Made by a program: the position numbers and the translations under genes. From positions 369,510-433,509 of the forward strand of contig NZ_JAAOYV010000002.1 in assembly GCF_011759585.1 (NCBI RefSeq): a DNA stretch of 64,000 nt, written 5' to 3'. Below the pieces are notes generated by a model. That model was not told where the DNA came from and ran no database searches. It saw only the letters and a program-made list of their open reading frames with translations. Position 1 is the first letter of the stretch. Every line of letters starts with the position of its first letter. The DNA comes from Frigoribacterium endophyticum (lineage in GTDB: Bacteria > Actinomycetota > Actinomycetes > Actinomycetales > Microbacteriaceae). Below, piece after piece: positions 33,385-41,639 of the stretch.

Positions 33385-35031
33385 ATGGCTCGACCCGCAC
33401 CCCACCCCGCCCCCGGCGGCCGACGGAGGGCGCGGCTCGCCCTCACCGGCGGCGTCGCCGTCGCGGTCGTCGCCCTCGGCGGCGGCCTCCTGCCGACGAG
33501 CGGGGCCCTCGCCGCGTCGCCGACCGCGGTCGTGAGCGACCCCGGCTTCGAGCAGGGCGCCTCCGGCTGGGTCAGCAAGGGCTCGGGCACGACGTCGCTC
33601 GAGGCGGGCGGGCACGACTCCCCCACGCGCCTGACGCACTGGCTGCCCGCCGCCGGCGAGGCGGTCACCACGCAGAAGGTCAAGAAGGTGACGCCGGGCT
33701 GGTGGACGTTCAGCGCCTGGGTGAAGAGCGGCGGCGGGCTCGACGCGAGCGCGCTCGAGCTCGCCGGCTGCGGCCAGGGCTCGAGCCGGGCCGTCGCGGC
33801 GTCGACCGCGGTGCCCTCGACCGAGGCGGACGACGGCTGGGTGCGCCTCGCGGTATCGGCCGAGGTCTCGCACAGCCAGTGCACCCTGACCTTCCTCACG
33901 ACGGGCGCCGCGGGCGCCTGGGCGAGCATCGACGACGTGCAGTTCACGCCCGGCCGCGTCACCCGCGACGTGCGCGGGGCCGACGTGTCGGGCCTGCTGC
34001 GCAACGAGGACGAGGGGGCGGTGTACCTCGACGCGGCTGGTCAGCCGACCGACGCGATCCAGCAGCTCGCCGACCACGGCGCGACGATGGGCCGCCTCAA
34101 GGTCTGGGTCGACCCGAGCGACGGCTACAACGACCTCGACGACGTCGTGGCGAGCGCGAAGCGGATCGACGCCGCCGGCATGCAGCTGCTCGTCGACTTC
34201 CACTACTCCGACCGCTGGACGGACCCGGGCGCGCAGACGATGCCGAGGGCGTGGAAGGGCTTCACGGCCCCGCAGGTCGCCCAGGCGATCCACGACCACA
34301 CCCGGGCGGTGCTCGACGCGCTGGCCGCCGAGGGCATCACCGCCGACGCCGTCCAGGTCGGCAACGAGATCAACCCCGGCATGGTCTGGCCGCTCGGCCA
34401 GACCTGGGACGTCGACCCGAGCGACGGCGTGACGGGCGCGCAGTGGGAGAACCTCGCGAGCTTCCTCACCGCGGGGGCCACGGCCGTCCGCGAGGTGTCG
34501 CCCGAGACGAAGGTCGTGCTGCACCTGACCAACATCAACGCCGGCGTCGACGGCCTCACCTGGTGGTTCGACGAGGTCAGCGCGCGCGGGGTGCCGTTCG
34601 ACCTGATCGGCCTCTCGTACTACTCGTACTGGCACGGCAGCCTCGCCGACCTGCAGGGCGCCGTCAGCACCCTCTCGGAGCGCTACGACCGCGACGTGCT
34701 GATCGTCGAGACCTCCTACCCGTGGACCCTCGCCGACGACCCCGACCACGTGTGGGAGAACGTCGTGGCGCAGGCCTCGATGCTGACCCCCGGCTACCCG
34801 GCCACCCCCGAGGGGCAGGCCGCGAACTTCCGCGCCGTGCAGGACGTCGTGGCCGCCGCCCCCGGCGGGCGCGGCATCGGCGTCGTCGCGTGGGAGCCCA
34901 CCTGGACGGCCGTCGACGGCGCCGGCTGGGACCCTGACGACCCGACCTCCGGCAACGCGTGGGAGAACCAGGCGATGTGGGACCACGACGGCCGCCCGCT
35001 GCCCGCGCTCGACGAGTACGCGGCCGACTAG
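33385..35031 (+). CDS. ganB: Secreted arabinogalactan endo-beta-1,4-galactanase, glycoside hydrolase family 53
   Basis: The protein has 548 residues. A long signal peptide (RRRAR, hydrophobic to about 40, then GALAAS) is followed by a beta-sandwich, probably carbohydrate-binding module (residues about 45-190: DPGFEQGASGWVSKG, WWTFSAWVKS, IDDVQFTPG). The GH53 barrel (about 195-540) has RGADVSGLL, LLVDFHYSDRWTDPG, acid/base Glu328 in QVGNEINPG and nucleophile Glu442 in LIVETSYPW. It cuts pectic beta-1,4-galactan outside the cell, producing oligosaccharides for the importer. AAGGAGGA precedes the ATG. There is no sorting signal, so it is released. Confidence 0.95.
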   Translation: MARPAPHPAPGGRRRARLALTGGVAVAVVALGGGLLPTSGALAASPTAVVSDPGFEQGASGWVSKGSGTTSLEAGGHDSPTRLTHWLPAAGEAVTTQKVKKVTPGWWTFSAWVKSGGGLDASALELAGCGQGSSRAVAASTAVPSTEADDGWVRLAVSAEVSHSQCTLTFLTTGAAGAWASIDDVQFTPGRVTRDVRGADVSGLLRNEDEGAVYLDAAGQPTDAIQQLADHGATMGRLKVWVDPSDGYNDLDDVVASAKRIDAAGMQLLVDFHYSDRWTDPGAQTMPRAWKGFTAPQVAQAIHDHTRAVLDALAAEGITADAVQVGNEINPGMVWPLGQTWDVDPSDGVTGAQWENLASFLTAGATAVREVSPETKVVLHLTNINAGVDGLTWWFDEVSARGVPFDLIGLSYYSYWHGSLADLQGAVSTLSERYDRDVLIVETSYPWTLADDPDHVWENVVAQASMLTPGYPATPEGQAANFRAVQDVVAAAPGGRGIGVVAWEPTWTAVDGAGWDPDDPTSGNAWENQAMWDHDGRPLPALDEYAAD

Positions 35032-35056
35032 GCCACGGGGCCGGGCGGAGCCCCGG

Positions 35057-35092
35057 GGAGGCGCGGTGCCGGTCGGTCGGCACCGCGCCTCC
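35057..35092. terminator. Perfect 15-bp hairpin built from the GGAGGCGCGGTGCCG element
   Basis: The arms 35057-35071 (GGAGGCGCGGTGCCG) and 35078-35092 are exact complements with a 6-nt GTCGGT loop, 25 bp past the GH53 stop. It is a strong terminator candidate. The stem sequence is the same as at 44688-44728 and as half-copies elsewhere in the window. Confidence 0.85.
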
Positions 35093-35203
35093 TGCCTGTC
35101 CGGGGAGCGCGTGCTCGGCCCCGCCGGGGGCGTCGTGGAGGCGGCCCGCACCTCCTGGGGGCATGATCGTGGGTGGACCCCCGACCGGATTGGACACGCC
35201 TCC

Positions 35204-35698
35204 GTGAGCACCAGCGACGAAGTCGACCTGATCATCGACGCGTGGGCGCGCGTGCGCCCCGACATCGACTTCGCGGCGCTCGACGTCTTCTCACGGCTGC
35301 GACGCGTGTCGCGGCGCCTCGACCGCGTGCGCTCCGAGGCGTTCAGCCACTCCGGCCTCGAGATCTGGGAGTTCGACGTGCTCTCGACGCTCCGCCGTGC
35401 GGGCGAGCCGTTCGAGCTCAGCCCGAAGGAGCTCGTCGCGGCGACCATGGTCACGAGCGGCACGATGACGAACCGCCTCGACCGCCTGGTCGAGCGTCGG
35501 CTCGTCGAGCGCCGGGCCGACCCGCGCGACGGCCGCGCCGCCCGCATCTGCATCACCCCGGCCGGCATCGAGCGCGTCGACGCGGCCATGCTCGACCTGC
35601 TCGCCGCGGAGGAGTCGCCGCTCAGCTCGCTCGACCGCGCCCAGCAGGCGCAGCTCGCCGACCTCCTCCGGGTGCTCGGCGCCGAGTTCCCCAGCTAG
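35204..35698 (+). CDS. MarR-family transcriptional regulator
   Basis: The protein has 164 residues from a GTG at 35204. The winged helix shows SGLEIWEFDVLSTLRRAG, LSPKELVAATMVTSGTMTNRLDRLVERRLVERRADPRDGRA (split family core) with the DPRDGR wing, flanked by dimerisation helices. MarR proteins usually repress nearby detoxification or efflux genes in response to small aromatics. The convergent SDR gene is the only close neighbour and may or may not be its target. No palindromic operator is obvious in the leader. Confidence 0.92.
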   Translation: MSTSDEVDLIIDAWARVRPDIDFAALDVFSRLRRVSRRLDRVRSEAFSHSGLEIWEFDVLSTLRRAGEPFELSPKELVAATMVTSGTMTNRLDRLVERRLVERRADPRDGRAARICITPAGIERVDAAMLDLLAAEESPLSSLDRAQQAQLADLLRVLGAEFPS

Positions 35699-35729
35699 TC
35701 CCCGCTCGCGGCGACCAGCCGGGAGGCGC

Positions 35730-36410
35730 TCAGAACGCCGTGCTCGGCAGGTCCTTCTCGCCGTCGACGATCGCCCGCACGATGCGGGCCGCGACCGCGT
35801 CGGGGTCGAGAGCCGCGCCGAACGCCGGGGCGCTGCCCGCGATCGGGTGCTCGGAGAGCGCCGTGCCGGTGTGGCCCGGCCGCGCGTCGACCAGGCGGAC
35901 GCCGCGGCGCCGGAACTCCCGGGAGGCAGCGCTCACGTACGCGGCGAGGCCCGCCTTGGCCGCGGAGTACGCGGCCATGCCCGCGGTCGGCGACTCGGCC
36001 ACGACGCCGCTGATCGTCACCACGAACGGGTCGCGGCCCTCCGCGGCCGACGCGGCCAGCGCCTCCGCACCGTCGCGCAGCAGTCGGATCGGCGCGAGCA
36101 GGTTCGTGTCGACCAGCTCGGCGAGGGTGTCGTCGGCGACGGCGTCGGCCGGGCCGAAGGCGACGACCCCGGCCGCGACCACGACGCCGTCGAGGCGCCC
36201 GTGGGCCTGGAGGGCGGCGGCGACCAGCGAGGCCGCCCCGGTCGGCTCGCGGAGGTCGGCGACGTAGGCGCCCGGGCCCTGGAGGCTGCCGCCGGCTCGG
36301 CCGGCGCGCACCACGACGGCCCCCCGCTCGGTGAGCTGGGCGGCGAGGCGCGAGCCCAGCCCGCCCGAGGCTCCGGTCACCAGGACGACGGCACCACGCA
36401 GTTCGGTCAT
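35730..36410 (-). CDS. Short-chain dehydrogenase/reductase (SDR)
   Basis: The 226-residue classical SDR has the nucleotide-binding TGASGGLGS, ADLREP (acidic adenine-site residue), VVAAGVV in place of the usual NNAG, TISGVVAESPT with the catalytic Ser region, and YSAAKAG with catalytic Tyr and Lys. ARPGHTGTAL is the late cofactor segment. It is a cytoplasmic NAD(P)-dependent oxidoreductase of unknown substrate, convergent to the MarR gene (31 bp apart). Its promoter would lie around the inverted repeat at 36458-36519. Confidence 0.9.
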   Translation of the reverse strand: MTELRGAVVLVTGASGGLGSRLAAQLTERGAVVVRAGRAGGSLQGPGAYVADLREPTGAASLVAAALQAHGRLDGVVVAAGVVAFGPADAVADDTLAELVDTNLLAPIRLLRDGAEALAASAAEGRDPFVVTISGVVAESPTAGMAAYSAAKAGLAAYVSAASREFRRRGVRLVDARPGHTGTALSEHPIAGSAPAFGAALDPDAVAARIVRAIVDGEKDLPSTAF

Positions 36411-36457
36411 GCGGCGGAGCGTACCCGCGACGGCTGGGCCCGCCGCCGGGCCGCCGA

Positions 36458-36519
36458 TGAACCGCGTTCCGTGCGATGGACCGCGCTCGAGGGCAGTTCA
36501 CCGCACGGAACGCGGTTCA
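36458..36519. repeat. Perfect 18-bp inverted repeat overlapping the iron-ATPase stop codon
   Basis: TGAACCGCGTTCCGTGCG (36458-36475) is repeated in exact complement at 36502-36519, with a 26-bp spacer that contains degenerate copies of the same words. The right arm covers the stop codon of the ATPase gene (36517-36519). As RNA it is a long hairpin that can end the iron-uptake transcript. It also lies where the SDR promoter should be. Confidence 0.85.
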
Positions 36520-37347
36520 CGCCGAGGGGCGACGTCGGCGCGGGACGACGAGGGGCGTGCCGGTGACCGGGTCGGGCACGACGACGCACGGCAGGTCGAA
36601 GACCCGCTCGACGAGCTCGGCGGTGAGCACGTCGGCCGGGGCGCCCGTCGCGACCACCTCGCCGTCGCGCATCACGATCAGGTCGGTCGCGTACCGGGCC
36701 GCCTGGGCGAGGTCGTGCAGCACCGCCACCACGGTGGTGCCCCGCTCGTGCAGCCGGCCGAACAGGTCGAGCAGGTCGTACTGGTGGGCGACGTCGAGGA
36801 AGGTCGTCGGCTCGTCGAGCAGCAGCACCGAGGTCTGCTGCGCCAGCGCCGTCGCCACCCAGACGCGCTGCCGCTGCCCGCCCGACAGCTCGTCGACCGG
36901 CACGTCGACGAGGTCGACGAGGTCGGTCTCGGCGAGCGCGCCGTCGACGGCCTCGCGGTCGGCCTCCGACCACTGGCGGAAGAGGCCCTGGTGCGGGTAG
37001 CGCCCGCGCGCCACCAGCTCGCCGACGGTGATGCCCTCGGGGGCCGTCGACGACTGGGGCAGCAGGCCCACGGTGCGCGCCGCCTCCTTCGCGGGCACGC
37101 CGGCCAGCTCGCGGCCGTCGAGCAGCACGCTGCCCGACCGGGGCTTCAGGAGGCGCGCGAAGGCCCGCAGGAGGGTCGACTTGCCGCAGGCGTTCGGCCC
37201 GACGATGACCGTGAACGAGCCGTCGCGGACGCTCGCGTCGATCGACCGCGACACGGTGCGCCGGTCGTAGGCGAGGTGCGCGGCGCGGGCGGCCAGGCGG
37301 GGCGTGGCGGGCTGGCCGGGCGTGGCGGGCGGCTGGGGCGTGGTCAC
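36517..37347 (-). CDS. Iron-siderophore ABC transporter ATP-binding protein (FecE/FepC type)
   Basis: The protein has 276 residues from GTG 37347, overlapping the upstream permease stop (GTGA). Walker A is GPNACGKST (the Ala-Cys variant typical of FecE/FhuC), signature LSGGQRQRVWVATALAQQ, Walker B LLLDEPTTFLD and H-loop VLHDLAQAARY. YPHQGLFRQWS is characteristic of ferric-siderophore ATPases. It energises the two FecCD permeases encoded upstream. Last gene of the minus-strand half of the iron locus. Confidence 0.93.
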   Translation of the reverse strand: MTTPQPPATPGQPATPRLAARAAHLAYDRRTVSRSIDASVRDGSFTVIVGPNACGKSTLLRAFARLLKPRSGSVLLDGRELAGVPAKEAARTVGLLPQSSTAPEGITVGELVARGRYPHQGLFRQWSEADREAVDGALAETDLVDLVDVPVDELSGGQRQRVWVATALAQQTSVLLLDEPTTFLDVAHQYDLLDLFGRLHERGTTVVAVLHDLAQAARYATDLIVMRDGEVVATGAPADVLTAELVERVFDLPCVVVPDPVTGTPLVVPRRRRPSA

Positions 37348-38435
37348 GACGACCTTCGGGATTCTCCGACGAGCAGCGAGACGAGGTAGGCGCCGCCGAT
37401 CACGAGGGTGACGAGGCCGACGGGCACGGGCGAGGTGGTGACGTGCTGGGCGACGACGTCGGCGACGAGCAGCAGCAGGGCCCCGGCGAGCGCCGCCGCG
37501 CCGAGCGGCACGCCCGCCGAGCGCACGAGGCGCCGGGCGAGCTGGGGCGCCGCGAGGGCGACGAACACGATCGGCCCTGTGCTCGCCGTGACGACCGCGG
37601 TCAGCGCGACCCCGACGACGACGAGCGCGAGGCGGGCCGGCTCGGTGCGCAGGCCGTGCGAGCGCGCGGCGTCGTCGCCGAGCTCGAGCTGGCGCAGCGG
37701 TCGCGAGAGCACGGCGACCGCGACGCCGAGCAGCGCGAGCAGCGCCGCCGCGGGCACGAGCTCCGACCAGCTGACGAGCGCGAGGGTGCCGGCGCCCCAG
37801 AACGACGCCGTCAGCGCGACCTCGGCCTGGGCACGCAGCAGCAGCCAGCTGTTGACCGAGTGCAGCACGGCGGTGACGCCGATGCCGACGATGATGAGCC
37901 GCAGCCCCTGCACGCCGCCGCGCCAGGCCAGCAGGTAGACCACGAGGGCCGTGCCGAGCCCGCCGACGAGCGCCCCGGCGGCGGTGCCGACGGTCGAGGT
38001 CGCGCCTGAGACGATCACGACGATCGCGCCGGTGTAGGCGCCGGTCGAGAAGCCGATGACGTCGGGCGAGCCGAGCGGGTTGCGCGTCAACGACTGGAAG
38101 ACCGCCCCGGAGGCGCCCAGCGCGGCCCCGAAGACGAGCGCGGCCAGGACCCGCGGCAGCCGCCAGCCCAGCACGATCGTCGAGGCGGGGCCGTCGCCGC
38201 CGCCGAGGGCGCGCAGCACCTCGAGCGGGCTGAGCGGGTAGTCGCCGAGGCCGAGCGCGACGAGTCCGACGACGAGGGCGACGAGGGCGATCGCGGCGGT
38301 CGCCGTGACCCGGCGGCGGCGGAGGGCCGAGCGTGGACGCGGGGCACGGGCGGGCGACGCCCCCGGCGTCGTCGACCCCGTGCCGGTGCCCGTGCCCCTG
38401 CCCGCACCCGTGCCCGTGCCCGTGCCCGCGGTCAC
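37344..38435 (-). CDS. FecCD-family iron-siderophore permease (second)
   Basis: The protein has 363 residues from GTG 38435 (GTGA overlap with the first permease). After an N-terminal Gly-Thr repeat tail (residues about 3-20, encoded by GGGCAC hexamers) come about ten membrane segments. FecCD marks: LGWRLPRVLAALVFGAALGASGAVFQSLTRNPLGSPDVIG, GSNxx-type region, and IVFVALAAPQLARRLV. The symmetrical permease pairs with the one at 38432. The repeat tail is unusual and may vary in length between strains. Confidence 0.92.
   Translation of the reverse strand: MTAGTGTGTGAGRGTGTGTGSTTPGASPARAPRPRSALRRRRVTATAAIALVALVVGLVALGLGDYPLSPLEVLRALGGGDGPASTIVLGWRLPRVLAALVFGAALGASGAVFQSLTRNPLGSPDVIGFSTGAYTGAIVVIVSGATSTVGTAAGALVGGLGTALVVYLLAWRGGVQGLRLIIVGIGVTAVLHSVNSWLLLRAQAEVALTASFWGAGTLALVSWSELVPAAALLALLGVAVAVLSRPLRQLELGDDAARSHGLRTEPARLALVVVGVALTAVVTASTGPIVFVALAAPQLARRLVRSAGVPLGAAALAGALLLLVADVVAQHVTTSPVPVGLVTLVIGGAYLVSLLVGESRRSS
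38380..38430. repeat. Hexanucleotide (GTGCCC) repeat encoding the Gly-Thr tail of a FecCD permease
   Basis: About seven imperfect copies of GTGCCC, some changed to CTGCCC or GCACCC, read on the minus strand as alternating Gly-Thr with one Ala and one Arg. The period is a multiple of three, so slippage would change the length of the tail without a frameshift. Confidence 0.7.
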
Positions 38436-39505
38436 CGAGCCCCTCCCGCCGCGCGACGACGGGCCACGAGCACGAGCACCGGCGCCCCGAGGGCGGCGGT
38501 GACGAGGCCCGCGGCGAGCTCGCCGGGCGGGGCGGCGACGCGGCCGAGCACGTCGGCGAGCAGCAGCAGCACGGGGCCGAGCACGGCGCTGAGGCCGATC
38601 GTCCACGGCTGGCTCGCACCGACGACGCCGCGGGCGGCGTGCGCGACCATGAGGCCCAGGAAGGCGACCGGGCCGACCACGGCGGTGGCGCCTCCGGCCA
38701 GCAGCGTGACGACGACGAGCGCGGCGACGCGCACGAGCGGCACCGAGACGCCGACCGACGAGGCGTGGTCGTCGCCGAGGGCGACCGCGTCGAGGGGCCG
38801 CGCGGCGACGAGGGCGACGACGACGCCCGCGACGACGAACGGCGCCACGGTCACGACCGGCGCCCAGCCGCGGTCGGCGAGGCTGCCGACCTCCCAGGCG
38901 CGGACCGCGTCGAAGCGCCGGGGGTCGGCGAGCACGATGGCCGAGGTCAGGCCGCTCAGCACAGCGCCGAAGGCGATGCCCGCCAGCGTCAGGCGCGCGG
39001 GGCTGCCGCCCGAGCGGCCGGCGCCGCCGATCAGCGAGACGGCGACGGTCGCGACCGCGGCGCCCAGCAGGGAGGGCCACACCCACCCGCTGGCCGCCGT
39101 GACCCCGGCGAACCCCACGGCGAGGGCGACGGCGAAGGCGCTGCCGGAGGTGACCCCGAGGAGGCCCGGGTCGGCCAGCGGGTTCCGGGTCACCGCCTGC
39201 GCGACGGCGCCGGCGACCCCGAGCCCGGCGCCCGCGACGATCGCCGCGACCGTGCGCGGCAGCCGCAGGTCGACGACGGCGGTCGCGTCGCCCGCGTCGG
39301 GGGCCGCCGTCGAGCCGGTCGGGCTCCAGCCCGTGAGCAGCTGCACGACGACGTCGGGCGGCACCGGCCGTGCGCCGACGGCGAGGCTGAGGAGCACGGC
39401 CACGACGAGCAGGCCCAGGCCGGCGAGCAGCCAGGCGAGCCGCGTGCGGGTGCGGCGCACCACCCGGGTCGCCCGGACGTCGCCGGGCCGGGTGCTGATG
39501 GCCAT
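38432..39505 (-). CDS. FecCD-family iron-siderophore permease (first)
   Basis: The protein has 357 residues with about ten membrane segments. DLRLPRTVAAIVAGAGLGVAGAVAQAVTRNPLADPGLLGVTSGSAFAVALAV is the FecCD hallmark block (given in parts: LRLPRTVAAI, TRNPLADPGLLG). GPVAFLGLMVAHAAR is the second. The ATG at 39505 leaves only 10 bp to the iron box, so transcription of this operon either starts inside the box or the protein starts slightly downstream. It is the first gene of the minus-strand iron operon. Confidence 0.92.
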   Translation of the reverse strand: MAISTRPGDVRATRVVRRTRTRLAWLLAGLGLLVVAVLLSLAVGARPVPPDVVVQLLTGWSPTGSTAAPDAGDATAVVDLRLPRTVAAIVAGAGLGVAGAVAQAVTRNPLADPGLLGVTSGSAFAVALAVGFAGVTAASGWVWPSLLGAAVATVAVSLIGGAGRSGGSPARLTLAGIAFGAVLSGLTSAIVLADPRRFDAVRAWEVGSLADRGWAPVVTVAPFVVAGVVVALVAARPLDAVALGDDHASSVGVSVPLVRVAALVVVTLLAGGATAVVGPVAFLGLMVAHAARGVVGASQPWTIGLSAVLGPVLLLLADVLGRVAAPPGELAAGLVTAALGAPVLVLVARRRAAGGAR

Positions 39506-39515
39506 GCTGAGGAGC

Positions 39516-39534
39516 TTAGGCTAGCCTTCCCTGA
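39516..39534. promoter_or_regulatory. DtxR/IdeR-type iron box
   Basis: TTAGGCTAGCCTTCCCTGA matches the 19-bp DtxR/IdeR consensus (TWAGGTTAGSCTAACCTWA) at 14 of 19 positions, with the left half TTAGG-TAG nearly perfect. It is placed between the divergent permease operon (start 39505) and the binding-protein gene (start 39645), so one bound dimer pair could repress both when iron is sufficient. Confidence 0.75.
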
Positions 39535-39644
39535 GTTCGACTCCGAGCGCCGCGCCCCCACCCCAGCGGGCCCGCCGGAGCGACTCCCCCGCACCCTGCA
39601 CCGCACCCCCTCTCCCCTGCCCCGCCCCCGACTCCGAGGACCCC

Positions 39645-40649
39645 ATGCGCACCCCCCTGAAGCTCGCCGCCCTCCTGGCCGCCGCCGCCGTCGCCCTGAC
39701 CGGCTGCGCGGCCGGCAGCGCCTCCGACGACGCGACCGCCACCTCCTCCGCCGCCCCGGCCGCCGACTCCTTCCCCGTCAGCGTCGACACGAAGTTCGGC
39801 GAGGTGACCGTCGACCAGCAGCCCGAGCGCGTCGTCGCGCTCGGCTGGGGCGACGCCGAGACGGCGCTCGCGCTCGGCGTGCAGCCGGTCGGCGCCTCCG
39901 ACTGGCTGGCGTTCGGCGACGACGTCGACGGCGTGGGCCCGTGGGCCCAGGGCCTCTACGACCAGTCGCCGGAGATCATCGGCACGCTCGACCCCTCCTA
40001 CGAGGCGATCGCCGCGCTGCAGCCCGACCTCATCCTCGACACGAAGTCGTCGGGCGACCAGGACCGCTACGACCGCCTGTCGGGCATCGCCCCGACGATC
40101 GGCGTGCCCGAGGGCGGCGACAGCTACCTGACCACCTTCGAGCAGCAGATGGACCTCGTCTCGACGGCCCTCGGGCAGTCCGCGAAGGGCGACGAGCTCG
40201 TCGCGCAGAGCGAGGCCGAGGTCGAGGCCGCCGCCGAGGCGCACCCCGAGTGGAAGGGCCTCACCGTGACGGCCGCCACCAAGACCAGCGAGGGCTGGGG
40301 CGCCTACGTCGCCGGCTCGGAGCGCGTCAGCCTGCTCGAGTCGCTCGGCTTCGAGCAGAACCCGGAGGTCGCCGCCCTCGACGCGAACTCGGGCGGCTTC
40401 TCGGTGAGCATCTCGTCGGAGAACCTCGACGTGATCGACGCCGACGTGATCGTCGCCTTCCCGATCTACATCGACACCGCGCAGATCACCGACGACCCGC
40501 AGTGGCAGGCCCTGCCGGCCGTCGAGGCCGGGCACGACGTCGTCATCGACGGCGACGTCTCGTCGGCGTACTCGCTCGGCACCTCGCTCTCGCGCAGCTA
40601 CGCCCTCGACGCCCTCGTGCCGCTGCTCGAGACGGCGACGAAGAGCTGA
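39645..40649 (+). CDS. Iron-siderophore substrate-binding lipoprotein (FecB/FepB type)
   Basis: The protein has 334 residues: signal peptide, lipobox LTGC (Cys about 22), Ser/Thr/Ala linker, then the type III binding fold. QQPERVVALGWGDAETALALGVQPVG is the usual first motif; LDPSYEAIAALQPDLIL and VEAGHDVVIDGD are family marks. It captures ferric siderophores outside the membrane. GAGGA precedes the ATG. It is divergent from the permease-ATPase genes and followed after 14 bp by a siderophore-interacting protein gene. The siderophore type cannot be told. Confidence 0.93.
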   Translation: MRTPLKLAALLAAAAVALTGCAAGSASDDATATSSAAPAADSFPVSVDTKFGEVTVDQQPERVVALGWGDAETALALGVQPVGASDWLAFGDDVDGVGPWAQGLYDQSPEIIGTLDPSYEAIAALQPDLILDTKSSGDQDRYDRLSGIAPTIGVPEGGDSYLTTFEQQMDLVSTALGQSAKGDELVAQSEAEVEAAAEAHPEWKGLTVTAATKTSEGWGAYVAGSERVSLLESLGFEQNPEVAALDANSGGFSVSISSENLDVIDADVIVAFPIYIDTAQITDDPQWQALPAVEAGHDVVIDGDVSSAYSLGTSLSRSYALDALVPLLETATKS

Positions 40650-40663
40650 CCGGGAGCGACCCC

Positions 40664-41527
40664 GTGAGCCCGACCGACGCCTCCCCCGCCCGCTCCCCGC
40701 GCCCGGTGCGCGCGCAGCACGTCTTCGTCGTCGAGCGCACCGAGCGCCTGACGCCGCACCTCGTGCGCGTGCACCTCGGCGGCGACGCCTTCGACGGCTT
40801 CGTCGAGGCCGGCGCCGCTCAGCTCGCCGAGAGCGACCGCTACGTCAAGCTGCTGCTCGCCCGCCCCGGGCTCGGGCTGCAGCCGCCGTTCGACCTCGAG
40901 CGGCTGCGCGACGAGCTCGCCCCCGACGACCTGCCCGTGCGCCGCACGTACACGGTGCGCTCGGTCGACCACGACGCCCGCACGATCGCCGTCGACTTCG
41001 TCGTGCACGGCGACGAGGGCGTGGCCGGCCCGTGGGCCGTCGCGGCCCGGCCCGGCGACCGGCTGCAGATGTCGAGCCCGGGCGGCGGCTGGTCGCCCTC
41101 CTCCGACCCCGCGGTGCCGAACCTGCTGCTCGCCGACGACTCCGCCGTGCCCGCCGTCGCGTCGGCCCTCGAGGCGATGGGCCCCGACGCCCGGGGCCTC
41201 GCGCTCGTCGAGGTCGCGGGCCCCGACGACGAGGTCGCCCTGACCCCGCCCGCCGGGCTCGAGCTGCGCTGGCTGCACCGCGGCGAGGGCGCACCCGGCA
41301 GCGCGCTCCTCGCCGCCCTCGGGGCCCTCGAGCCGCCGGTCGGCCCGGTCACCGTCTTCGCCCACGGCGAGCGCGGGGCCGTGAAGGAGGCGCGGGTCGT
41401 GCTCCACGACCGCTGGGGCCTCGATCGGGCGTCGCTGTCGATCAGCGCCTACTGGGCGCTCGGTCGCGTCGAGGACGCCTTCCAGGCCGAGAAGCGCGAG
41501 CCGGTCGGCGCGATCTTCGCCGACTGA
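40664..41527 (+). CDS. Siderophore-interacting protein (SIP family FAD-dependent ferric reductase)
   Basis: The protein has 287 residues from GTG 40664 with GGGAG upstream. The FAD-binding barrel has LPVRRTYTVRSVD (RxYT motif) and VDFVVHGDEGVAGPWA, followed by the NAD(P)-binding half with LLADDSAVPAVASALEAM and a C-terminal RASLSISAYWALGRVEDAF. Family members reduce the iron of imported siderophores so that it is released in the cytoplasm. Its position right after the binding-protein gene completes the uptake pathway. Confidence 0.94.
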   Translation: MSPTDASPARSPRPVRAQHVFVVERTERLTPHLVRVHLGGDAFDGFVEAGAAQLAESDRYVKLLLARPGLGLQPPFDLERLRDELAPDDLPVRRTYTVRSVDHDARTIAVDFVVHGDEGVAGPWAVAARPGDRLQMSSPGGGWSPSSDPAVPNLLLADDSAVPAVASALEAMGPDARGLALVEVAGPDDEVALTPPAGLELRWLHRGEGAPGSALLAALGALEPPVGPVTVFAHGERGAVKEARVVLHDRWGLDRASLSISAYWALGRVEDAFQAEKREPVGAIFAD

Positions 41528-41560
41528 CGCGGCGCGGCGCCGCCGCCGACGTCGCGTCAT

Positions 41561-41617
41561 CGAGGCGACGCGTCCTGGGCCCTCGCCGTCGACGAGGGCC
41601 CGGGACGGGTCACCTCG
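41561..41617. repeat. 57-bp palindromic element (copy 1), probable terminator
   Basis: The arms 41561-41585 and 41593-41617 match at 22 of 25 positions, with a 7-nt loop. The inner 9 bp (GGGCCCTCG / CGAGGGCCC) are perfect. It starts 33 bp after the siderophore-interacting gene. A second copy with the same arm sequence (CGAGGYGACCCGTCC at the ends) is at 55169-55226. It looks like an extragenic palindrome family that also ends transcripts. Confidence 0.8.
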
Positions 41618-41639
41618 ACGGCCCCGGTAGCCTGTCCCG

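Noticed and set aside
31199-33400. Long minus-strand frame opposite the GH42 gene
   Set aside because: Low-complexity Val/Arg/Gly/Asp translation; the plus strand carries both catalytic Glu motifs of GH42.
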